From Phoronis australis (lineage: Eukaryota > Phoronida > Phoronidae): a DNA stretch of 64,000 nucleotides. The stretch is taken from assembly GCA_002633005.1 (NCBI GenBank), contig NMRA01000225.1, positions 371,137 through 435,136 on the forward strand, written 5' to 3'. The notes beneath the pieces are model-generated. The model saw only the letters and a list, made by a program, of their open reading frames with translations, was not told where the DNA came from and made no database searches. Shown here piece after piece: positions 26,201 to 38,200 of the stretch. Every line of letters begins with the position of its first letter. The first letter of the stretch is position 1. A program made the translations under genes and the position numbers.

Positions 26201-29200
26201 ATAAAATTGGCAGTTCATAAAATCGTGGAAAATGAGCGCCAACACATTTTCATAGGTCTCCATAGTGTGAATGATCATCAGGTGTTGATGGTAATTCTTG
26301 AATGTGGGATTGCTAATACTGCCTATTTCTAAAATTTGGTACAAACTCTGACCAAATAAGAGACTTTTTACCATACTGACTGATATACACCTGACTCGAA
26401 TGACTCAACTAGTTCCAATGCCCTGCCCAGTTTAGATTGTTTTGACCTATTTTGACAAATTCAGTTGTAATGTATTGCTCATCTCATCTGCTACCAACTG
26501 TTCTGATGCTCATTGTATGCAACATTGTAATGTCGTGCAACTTTTGGGTGAGGTGTCACGCAACTTTCCGGTTGGCATGTTTCTTGTCTGAAATGCGCTA
26601 ACCGCACAAACCAGACTTATGATAGAGTACAACGCTCCTGTTTCTTATTGTTGTTAAAAAGTTTGCCTAAATATTCCAGTTTGACTGACATAGAGTACAA
26701 GCCAAAAGTATTCAGACAAAATGACTGGGAATTCCCCTATCATAACAGGTGGGCGGAAGCCGAATTCATCGTCAGAGTAATCTTTCGTCATGACTGAAAA
26801 TAAAGGGGAATTGTTAAGGAAGTTAGTAAGGTGGCTACAGTAAGCTGTTGTGCATTTTGAATTGTGCCCCCATAATAGTTATTATCTGGCTTTCTTGCTT
26901 ATCAGTTATTAGCCATCACGACAGAGAAGTGATATTTTGTTTGATCACTTGCGGCTTGTTCTATATTGTGTGTTAAAAAAGCGAGGAATGACCAGACTGC
27001 TCGTAAGGCATTTTTAACATAGTTCCTCTGTGTTTTACACTATGCCATTAATCCTCATTAATGGTTTGCATGGGTGCCTTGTATTGATTTGCAAAAGCAC
27101 GCCTGTGTTGTCATGGTAACCAGGAATGTAAAGGTGTGTGTCTCAACCTGGATCCGTAGACTTCATTTTCAAAAGCATCATGTGTTAGTTTCAGCATTGC
27201 GGACTTTCAGTGGTAAGGCTAATCAATTCTATGAATTATTTTATGCCTGACTGGTTAACTCTGAACTTTCAATTGATTTTTATAGCTTTAAGTTTACTGA
27301 ATGCCTTTTTTTTTAAAATTGATGTGTCTTGTTTGACGCAATCCGAAAGTTGCTGAAAAGATCACCTGAGTGCCCTCTTGTTCTTATTTGCTGAAAAACA
27401 AGGCTTTATCTCCGAAACTACTTAACTGGAGAGATAAAAGGGTTGTCTTATGAGCTGTAAAATGGTCATAGTTTAAAGTCATCCATTACCTTATTTTGTG
27501 ATGGTGCAAGTTACTTGAAGGCTGCACATTTTCTGGGTTTGATTTTCTTAACCAAATGGAATGTTGCTAGTTCAGCAGTGGCTTTAGGAAAAAAGTGGGT
27601 CTGGATAATGAATGTAAGGAGGAAGCGAAAGTGTATAATTTTTACTTTGTACTAGCTGCGGCAAGATTTTCCATTTTTGTAGAAATGAAACGTAACAAGA
27701 ATTTTAACATAAAATGAGACGATGACATGGCACGAAAGTGGAATTTTATTGTGGTTATTGTTCCCTGGTTGTAAAATAGATGGGAGGACATCCAGTCTGC
27801 CATCCCCCATGACTAGTTGAGAGGTCCATGTAGCTGGTGTAGATGATGAGGGTTCTCATGTGTTTTGTACCCAGTATCTAACTAAATAACCACTGGAATT
27901 GTAGCTTCACCTAATGTACAGTGCCTGTTCATCTAGATGTTTCAAATTAAGTGCTGAAAATATTTAGAGATTATCTAGTGAAACATTGTTATCAGCAAAG
28001 GGGTGTTTTTCCTCAGTAATGTTTCTTGCCTCAGCACCTGATTTGTTATTAAGTGAAAATTGATGTCAAAACACTTCACTGTCTACCATGTTATTGATGC
28101 GAAGGTAAGCAAAAGCCTCTTACGCCTGCATATATGCGTGTCCTTTGAAGAAAGTGATCTGGCTAAAAGTGCTAGCCAAAAATGCCAGCAGTTTTGAAGC
28201 AAGCACCAGCAAAAGTTAGTTCAAAAGTAACTGTTCGCACGACCCAGTTTTCCTACTTGCTTAAGTCCTGGCTTATAAGCTGACATTTTAGCCAGGGGTT
28301 AAGATAGACCTGCAGTGTTGTTGGGTGTGTCTTGTCAGGTGTGTCTTGTCAAGTGTCTGCTGTAGAGTGTGTGTTCTTTGTTTGATTGCTTTCGGAAGGT
28401 TGTGTGGAAGATATGTGATACGTCAGTCAGCAATCACATTTCGAAAAAAATTCACTAGGGTCTACTTCAGCCATGTAATCTTAGGGTCAGGCATTGGCAG
28501 AGGGGGAGGGCATTTGTTGATAAAGTATGACCTGCAAGAGAACTGTTATTTCAATACTCTGGGCTGTAACAGCATGACTACAAACTGAGGCCCACCTTTC
28601 CTTTGCCTTTGCAGTACATGTGTCATTTTTTTAGCAAATCAGTCGTGCTAAAAACAAGTGTGTCATTTAGTTGATGTGTGTGTCTTTAAATAGACTCATG
28701 GCAATTGGCACATACAGCGGGCCCAGATTTTGAGAACCAGAGTTCGATGCCTGTTATTCGGTAGGGAAAACTGGTTCTCAAAAGGCTAGGAGCCCTGTAC
28801 GGGACTATTAATGAACTCACTGTTCCATGGTCAATGTTGATTCACTGAAGTTGTTTGTGTGATATCACAAGTTAATGTGAAGCTGTAGGAGACAGTTCCA
28901 TCTTGCCTGGGGCGGTGGCAGTGTTGTGGACAAGTCACAGGTTAATTGGCTTCACCTGACAGCATTGTCCAGTCTTCAATAAAGGGGTTGTTCACAGGTC
29001 ACTCACTGACTAGTGTACTCTGATGAGGGCAGGCGTGTGTGGATGTTGAGATGAACCTCTTTGGTTAGGAAATGGCTGAAGATTAGCTTATTTTGAACAA
29101 GGGTATGATTTCTTGCAAACGTATCACAGGTGATCAAGTATTCAGGCAGTTTGATTTCTGCATATCTTACTGTAAGTACATTAAAACTCTGTTGTAATCT

Positions 29201-32200
29201 TGTTGAAAATTAACTAACAAAAGGTAAATGTTTGTATGATGACTAAGAATGACATTTTTTATGCGTTTCTCACTGTGAGGATATTGACCCGTTCTTGTCA
29301 GTCAAGTCTCTATTATGACAATTTTCATTTTAATCCTGATGAAAATCGATAGCTGACTTTCACCAGCCAATGACAGGTAGCCCACTGTTTGTTGATTAAC
29401 TCAATATCCCATGGTGGATTTCTAGACTACTGTAGCAGATGTGGTCAAGGAGTCATGTTTGACTCTTAGACTGGAGTAGACTGTGGCTCAGTGGTTTGAG
29501 CTTTGGGCTCCCGTTTGGGAGACTTAACTGGCTGACAATTGAGCATTCCACAATGATGTCTCCTGCTCCTCTGAGCTCAGTATTACTAGTGAAGGTATGC
29601 AAGTTAATAAATGAGAACCTGAATGTAATCCAAAAGCTAATTCTACGGCTATTCTCGTAGTATTTTACTCATAGACCCTAATGGGGTATTTCTATTCCCT
29701 GAGTTAGTGTTTGGTCTGGTAATTTGCACATTTTTATACCTGAAGATGGCACCTTACAGTACTGCAATGGGTTGGCACGCAAGCAATTCAGAGAACACCC
29801 TTTCGAAGTGTTACTATATGTAGCACCGGGAAGTGATCGCAATTGTATCATGTCTCTTTATTGACGAACAGAATGAAGTAACATTCAGACGTTCCATTGG
29901 TTTGAAAATAACATTCAAACATTTCGATTGGTTGATATTGAGAAATACAGCAGTATACTTCTCTATCTATCAAAAATTGCGTTTGTGGACTGTGGCGGCT
30001 GTTTCCACAAGAAGAGACTAAGTCAATGCATTCCACACAAGTTCATGTTTTTGATGAGCATAAGATTACAAGTTGTCAAATAAAATGATTCACTTTACTT
30101 TTCTGGCTCATTCCTATGCCACATGTATATGACGAACGTCCAAACCAAGACTTTTGCACTGATTCCCACTCAGAGATTTCTTCATGTAGTACATTGTCAA
30201 TCTACACGGACACTTTTTCATGTAGTAGGTGCTGGGACAGAGGGAACCTGGCCATCAAACTTTCATTCTCAAAGTCTAGATCAAAAGCAAACTTCTTGTG
30301 TGTGTGTGTGTGTGTGTGTGAAAACACCAACTTATTCTTAACTGTGTTGATCAGGATTTTTCTTAAATGTGAAAGGGAAATTGTTACTCTGGATTTTACC
30401 ACAGATACAGTTACGCAGCATTCACTTGTCATCCAAACAGAAGGCTGATCGCACGCCTTATTGTTCGTCTGAAAAAAATCTCATGTGGGCGCTGGCTAGA
30501 CGCGATCTGTGTTTTTATCATGCTACCCCAAATGAGATGGCAGAGCAGTGAGTGACTTGTTGCTGTGAAAATCCTACATTCCAATAGTGTCGTTTGTGGG
30601 TAGCCTGTGCTCTACCATTGTTTTCTTTCCTAATTGAATCGTCCAGGTTATTATCATGTTAATACTATGCCAATTATTCCTAAGATGGCAGAACGGAGGC
30701 CATTTTGAGAATCTAGTCTGTCTTATGATCAGATGTCCTGTCTGACTTGTCACAACCCTCTGTGCAAAGTATTAGTCATACCACATTTAGGGTGTCTATG
30801 TCTGTTTTGTTTGACCCATTTCAATGACTGGTTGCTATATTCTGTGGCTTAGTATTCTTTTCACCACCCTTGATATTGTCCTTTGATAAAACTCGACTCG
30901 TTTTTCATGATTGAACAGTTTAGTATCTCCGTCAGAGCCACACTTAGAGGTACATGTGTAGAGTGTTCGTGAAACGCCACAATAATTGTTGATTTTGTTG
31001 ATGAAATGATCAATATTAAGTAGGGCAAATGGGCATGCGAGTGGAGGGGTAGACCAGGCAGTGTTACTGTTTGACCAGGCGAAGTTGCCGTTGAATGTGG
31101 CGTAGTATGGGAGGACATTTTTTTTTGGAAATTCATTCTTACTTCCACAAATGCACAAATGTGAGGTCACCGAGATCTGTAACTTCATGACAAATTGGCT
31201 TTGGTGCTCGTGAGGTTTTCAGTGAAGATCAGGTGACCAGTAAATGGTTGTACATTTTCGGCAGTTCTAACTGGCATTTTGTGCCAAGTCTGTGAAACTC
31301 GAGGCACTGGCGAATAAAGCTAGTTTGATCTGATGTTTCACTTGTAATGTGTGGTGATGTCTCGCCAAGTTGTGCATGATCTTGCACTTTCACGAGTTTC
31401 TTGCATGAATGGAGTGGCTTAAAGTTTGAGCGTAGTGGTCATATTTGAGCGTGGAGGTCAAACTTTATATTGCTGCGTTTCCACGTTCAGAAGTCCTGGT
31501 TAGAACACTGTACCGTCCTATAAGTGCTGTTTATATCTGCTGATATGATATTAAAAACATTGTTTTGCTGGTTATAATTAATTTTAAATTGTCTTGATGC
31601 ATTTGGAATATGTAATCTAACAAAGTCCTGTTGGTTGGACTGATAAGATTTACTTGAGCATTTTTGTAGTGAGGCTATCTGAGTCATCTGCTGGTAACAA
31701 TATAAACAGTGTGAGTGGTTGGGGACCAGCTTGTCACTGAGGAATGTTATCAGTCCACTCAAATAGGTCTGAGTAATTCTGGGAGGTTTCTTATTGTTAG
31801 GAGCGTGGCTAATAATTGTGCTGCCATAGGTGTCAACTTAGCTGCTATATGTTATTTTGAAGAACATTTGTGATTCAAGAATAGTACTGTAAATTCAATT
31901 GCTAAAATTTCTTTTTTATTTTTCAATGGCTTCTTGAAGCATTGTGAATGCCCACAATTTCTTAAGATATTGTCTGATGACAACTATGGTACAAAACTTA
32001 ACACTGTGAAACATTTATTTGGTCTTATGCATCTTTTATTGAAAACTGAAAAATGAAAAATTCCACTTGTCCCCATATGGTGTTCTGAACTGGTAGTTCT
32101 GTCAGTGTACACTGCCATCTATTGGTTTTCAGATTAGTTGCTCATTATGCAGGTGTAGGCAGACATGGTTAGGTGTCTCTGTGGGTCGTTAGATAGTGGT

Positions 32201-35200
32201 GTTATTTGCTCGAATGACAGGAAGCATGTGCGTCATTTGCGTTAGCTCGTCTTTCGTAGATTCCATCTCTTTCTTTCTTGGTCTCGGCTATTAACGTCCG
32301 CACATGTATGGCTGTAGATCTTACCTGCCTATTTATGGCAGGTTGTCTCACCTGTATTGGTATTCCAGGTATCTACGTTGTATACGCTGCACTTCTGTCA
32401 AGTCTGTTGACTCTCGCACTGTTATTACAACTCGTCTGAGATCTACAATAACTGTGCTCAAGTATTTGACTTGATCGCTCTCCACCATTGCTTGTTATAT
32501 CGCCATCTCCTGGATGTTTTATGTACTCCGCCTGTCTGTCGCGTATGTAAACACTAGGGTTTTCAGTCAGGAATTCTCTTCCCCTTCACTGAATGTGGCA
32601 GCTCCATGAGTAAACATTGTTCTTTGGAATGCTCAGATCTAATAGGGTGCTTTAGTTTACTATTGAGTCTAGTATATCACTGATTACAGCCAGAGCAATA
32701 CCAAATGACTCCATTTGAGTGTTGACAGATTGTAAATACTCTCAGTTTTATTGGTGCCATGGCCTCTTTTAATGAAGCAGTATCAGGATGTCAGAAATGA
32801 CTGCAGTGTTGCCTCTCATTATTTCTCTCTGTGTTTGTTCCTTGTCCAAAGTTGACGTTTTATTAATCCATCCACTTATGTTTCATTTTAATTACACTTA
32901 AAGATCCTGGATTGTAATGCATTGTAAAGTGGTACTCTGTTATTAGTGGGTCATGTTTTCCTTAAATAATCAACCGTGAATATTGGTGTGGTGACATTTT
33001 TTGTAAAGAAGCAATAGTAATGCTTGTGATACATTCAAGATCTTTTGTTTTGTTGATATGATAAATAAATATATGGCGTTCTGCCAACAAACCCGTATCT
33101 TCGAAAGAAATTAACTCTTATTTTTTCCTTTCGTTTTGTGCATTGTTGGCTTTTTTATTCCAGAGGGAATATTCGAGACCAACAAAGGTCAGAGGTCACT
33201 GTGAGGTCAGGTCACTTGACTAGTGGTGTGGCGAAAGATGACAGTGCAGTGTACACCAGCAGCAGACCACAGGGGACCAAAATGAAGAGAAATGAAAGCT
33301 TTAGGTAGGTGTCGATAACACTCTTATTGGGCATGGTAATGATAGTTCTTCACGTATTTGGCACAAAATTTGGCAAAAAAGCAAAATTTCGATTTGTCAA
33401 GTTAATCAACAAAGATAGAGATTAAGAGTAATTTAACTCATTAGCGCCGATGTTTGGCTAAGTTTTCATTATTTACAACAAGATGACCAGCCTTTGAAAA
33501 ATAAAAAATGACAATTTTTCAAATTAATGCAGCACGAAATACGTGAAGAATTTCTGTACTCTCAACTGAGAGGAAATTGCGTAGCACAGGTGTCTGACCT
33601 GGTGTTTCTTTGTTTTGTCACAATTTCTTAAAGTAAAATTTCTAAATGTGAAGTTATTTCATTATGCGCAGCTGTCGTAGAACGATACTTCTTCAAATAA
33701 TTTGTGGCAAGGTATGATGGTAGCCGGCTTTTGAAAATTACTAAAATGGCATTCTTACCATTCTCGTTCCAAAGTAAATGAAGACGTGCAATAATAGACA
33801 GGTTTGTTTACGGGCGACTCTCATTTTGATAATCTCTTCAGTTTTGCGTGCAGTTTAGTGGCAAACTGGAAACGGGCGTTGAAATTGAAAAACGTTATTT
33901 TTATGTGAAACGGTTGAAATTAATTGTAATGAAATGCCACCCTGTGTTTACAGCAGGATATACGTATACTTGGGTGTGGTCACAGATTTGATTTCCTATC
34001 ATGCTGCGTTGTTGCTCTCTCAACCATGACAAAATGTCATCTCGCCTTTCGTGATGTCACTCATCGTGACGTCAGTCATAAAACCATGTTGCTCAATTTA
34101 TTGTGTGCGCCAATCACTGCCTCGTTCTGCTTCCAACCAATCTTAATCCATTTACACTCGTGATCTCTTCATTATCCATTAGATTGTTTCGTCATCAATT
34201 GCTTTGGATCAACACGAAAAAAGGCAACTGGAATGAATCGATTTCCATTCTTCTTAGGTTGAAATTGTTGTCTAATGGTCGCTATGGTCACAGAGAAAAC
34301 TGCATGAGGTTACGTTGTCGGCTCTGGTAGGGTAAAATGACACCAATTTGGGACATGATGTAGCACTCGGTAGAAATTTTATTAACCCATTTTTCATCAA
34401 TTACACACGGTACTAAAATTCTGCGTTGTCACATCCTAGTTCTATACCGTGGCTGCCATGGCAGACATTTTGAAAAATTGTAGGCATTCGCAGCAATGTT
34501 AGAAGCTCTTGTGAAATTAAAAAAGTGGAGTTTGGGAGAATTGTTTTTGTCCAGAATTGGTGACATTTTCTCATAGTAATCCTCTTCCTAATATTCGGTG
34601 CCGTTCACGCAAGCGGTGAGCGGGATGAACACTTTGATCCTGCTTTTGAACTGGCTGACGAATCCGACATGTTTGGCACTTACCTATATTCGTGATGATG
34701 TATATTTTGAGTGTCGCATGTATCTTATCTCGCTGTTATGTGCAGTACGTGCCAAAGCAAGACAGTGCACACCATAAGGTTCTGATAAAATGCCCATTGT
34801 ACCATCCTTTTTGTGCTCCTTGCCAGTAATTTTCACTAAAAATGGCCTTATTTTTGGCACACTAGTCGTTTTTTTTTCTACAGAATTTTTAACCTATTTC
34901 CTAGACCCATGTAGGTGTTTAATCGGAAGTTTACAGTAATGTCTTACTGACCTGAATTGCCAGGGACATATACATGTTGTATACCCTGTGTACCTTAACA
35001 TGGCCGGCTGTTGTCTGGTGACTAATAGGTACTCTTAAAAAGCAATTTACTCTGTTTGAAATGAATCAAGAGTCATGTGTGCACTGGCTTGTTACATGCC
35101 CTTCAAAAGACTTGTGTAGGTAGTTCTGGACAAATGTTTTAATGTACATCACGTGTGTGTGAATGCTCTCTTGTAAAAAGATCTTTTAAAAATGTCTGGG

Positions 35201-38200
35201 CAAAATGTTAAATGCACCACTTAAAGTCAATCTTGCCAGCTAGTTTTATAAGCTTGGATGGCTCTGACTAAATGAGAATATTCGCTGTCTGATTATTTCC
35301 TTGAATCTGCACTGATTGACTGGCACTCTTGTGGTTGTCTTTCCGAAGGTTGTTAGTTCAGTTTTTATTCAGCCAAGCGGACGGATATCGTACAATGAAG
35401 AGGTATTTTCGTATCCTTACTGTTTGTGCCCCAGGTGGTATCATGTGTCCCGTTACCACTAGACTCCTTTACACTGTCGTGAACACGTTGGATTGAGCTC
35501 GTGCCAATTTGACTCTGCTTTTCATGCAGTTTTTCTGATAGGGGTTACCCAGACTTTCTATTCGAGGTAGCGTTTGTGTGGCTGGAAGTCACGTCTGCTG
35601 TCCAAGATTGGTGAGTTATACAGGGATTTATAAATCTGTGAGATTCCTTTGTGTTTCAGTTGTCATAAAAGTGTCAGCTTCTGGTTAGCATATTCAAATG
35701 GGCCCTGTTACTCTAAATTATGTGGCAAGTTGCGAAGTTTCGCATGGAGTAAGGGGCATGCAACTTTTTATTTGTCTTGTCACTATTTAAACAAAGCATT
35801 GCCAAGTATTAGCACCAAAACTGCTCTGTTTTGATGATCAGATAGCATTGACCCGGTTGCTGGTAACTTCAACATTCGATTACACTGAAGTTAACTGTTC
35901 ATACCACATTGCTACGTTGATGTGTCTTCATTAGTATTGAAAGACCCTGTTGAGTTCTAAAGTGAGACTCAAGAGCAGTCTTTTATTTTGGTGTAACTGG
36001 CTAACTCGGCAGAAGTCGCTTATGTATAGGGACATTTATGCTTGTGCACACGATTGCAGATTTTATGCATTGACAACATACAGAATTGGTGGTCCAAATA
36101 CCATTTGATAGTAAGCGCTAAAACATAGGGTGCAGTTTGTGAAATACAGTAATTGACGGAGGCTTCCTTTTCTGAAGCGCGTGTTCCCTTAATTGAGGAA
36201 GAATTCAATTCTGTAGCGGTGTATATGAATGTGACTTCTCTTGATATCATTGGGTTTGTGAACTGGGGTCTGCCATGACTGATTTGAGCTGTTATCTGGA
36301 GGTTGTGTTTGTACCAAGATAGACAGACAAGGAAAAAAGGTCCATATCTGGGTGCTCTTTAAGTCCACTACATTTATTTTTATTGCTTTGTTTATAGTGG
36401 TGTTGATGCTAATAGGCTTGTAGGAGCAAATCCAGTTTTCAGAATTCTTGTTGTACCTAATTTTAGCTAGGTTAGGACCAATAAAATCTGGATGAAATTC
36501 CTCGTTATCATTCATGCTTACAGTTACAACTGTTGTAACCATAGTTTGTGGTTTTTGTTGCTGGTTGTCAATGCTCTTCCTTCCCACTCTCCCTAGTTAC
36601 TTGGTAGTACTTCAGGGCGCCATTGTTTCCAACGAGATTTGACTGCAACGCAACCTAGTTATAACTTTTACAACTGTTCATACCGAGTTACAACAGAAGA
36701 TTTTGGTGCTTATAAAGTTACAACTTTTCAAACCAGTTTTAAAGTGTTCAGACCGAGAGCTATATGGTGTAAATCAGTTTTAAAAGTTTTAGCCGCTTTG
36801 TTATGAAGAGGGTACTGATGTGAAGCCTAATTACATTTTTGATTTGTGGAACACGGTCATTTCCATTTGGATTGAAGCTTCAGAGATGTAAATATGGATG
36901 TTCAGACAGCATTTTGTGGAGAGGTAGGTGTCTGTACTATACAAGTTCGAAATCTCCACTGGGCCCTGGATTGCTTTTGTTAATAAGTTGTTAATATTCT
37001 CCTACCCAAGGGGCTTTTGGTATACTGCATTGAGTCTTAAATAGCACCTGTCAAATACCAAACACTAATGTTTATTTAAGACCAGTTATTCTGCATAGCT
37101 GCCCTATTATACCAGCATAAAAGAGAAATACCAGCGTATCATCTTAAAATTCCACAACAAAAAATTCCTGGAACTAATTGTAAACACCGTGGACCAACTA
37201 CCAGAGACGAGTGACCCTGTCTATAGGCTGTTGTCAAAAGAGATTTGATCAATTACGCGATTCATTTACACAGTTTCTCTGGGGAGACCAGTGTTTGTAG
37301 GGGCTGTTTGTTTGGTCCAGGCTAGTGTATACAGGGAATAAGCCTCTAAACAGGATTGGATCTTGTTTAAGTACGTTTCTTGGACTCAGAATTCTCAGGA
37401 AGTTCTCGGGAGTTTGCCTGTGTCAATATTTTGGTGCTTCTTCACGTATTTAAGAAGAGATGAGTCTTCACACTTCAGAAACAAATACGATCATATTGGT
37501 AACGGGTCATACGCTTGATTATGGTTCTGTTTTCAATCTTGACTGAAAGGTAGGAACTGGAGATTTTTGTTTTAATGCGGTGTCTGCTCTTCTTTTATAG
37601 GGTCAGTATCTTTTGTCCATTAATTTAATTGCTGTATATCAGAGTCTTAAGTTTCAAGCTGTGCAGGGTGAAATTGTTGCCACATGCATAACAAATCAAG
37701 TTTGTGTCTGAGCCCTGAGCATGGGCAGCACTTCTACCTATGTTTTGAAGTTTTTTTATTATAAGTTCTCAGCTCTATTGAATAGTGTCTCGACAGTTTC
37801 AGAGGAGATTTATGCCTTGAACCATTCTCCGTTCCCAGGAATTTTCAAAACACTTCCAAACACGCGAATAATTAGGCCCATGCGCTTGGATGTGAGGCAT
37901 TACCTATTTCCGGAATTCCCCCGATATGCAAAACTTTTCAGGATTCTCTACGTCTCACTGATGCTATACAGAGGATGGCAAAACTTCCAGTGGTCGACAA
38001 CACAGTTTTCTCAACATCCATGTTTCCCTTATCATGACACATCTGTTACATGTGTCGTTTTGTACTGGCTGTGTAAAAAACTGTGTTATGCTGTTGTTTT
38101 AAATGTCTACAAAGGGATTGTTTTTCCAGGAAAAGTAGTAGTAATCGGCACGTGTTCGTTGACATCTTGCCCCCAAAAATTATGTTGCAAAAACAGTGGG

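Larger units (their letters stand above)
11096..33163 (+). other. 22-kb intron with mobile-element remnants
   Basis: This intron separates the alternative first exon from the first shared exon. I see no convincing host exon in it on either strand. It holds a duplicated block with an N (15298-16577) around a PIF/Harbinger fragment, a Tc1/mariner-like MITE in two orientations (18869, 26691), two hairpin elements (22811, 28720), a tRNA-like SINE remnant (29481), a TG microsatellite (30297) and older dispersed repeats. Single open frames of up to about 117 codons occur without known domains and are treated as chance. Confidence 0.7.

Noticed and set aside
30116-30448. Overlapping frames with Cys-Val or His-Thr runs
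   Set aside because: Products of the TG microsatellite at 30297-30320.
36189-36587. 132-codon minus-strand frame
   Set aside because: Low-complexity Asn/Ile-rich translation with no family resemblance.
36897-36931. ATG followed by ten codons and a GTAGGTG donor, a possible extra first exon
   Set aside because: Ends in phase 0, while the next exon (38989) needs phase 2; it would only fit by skipping a large exon.
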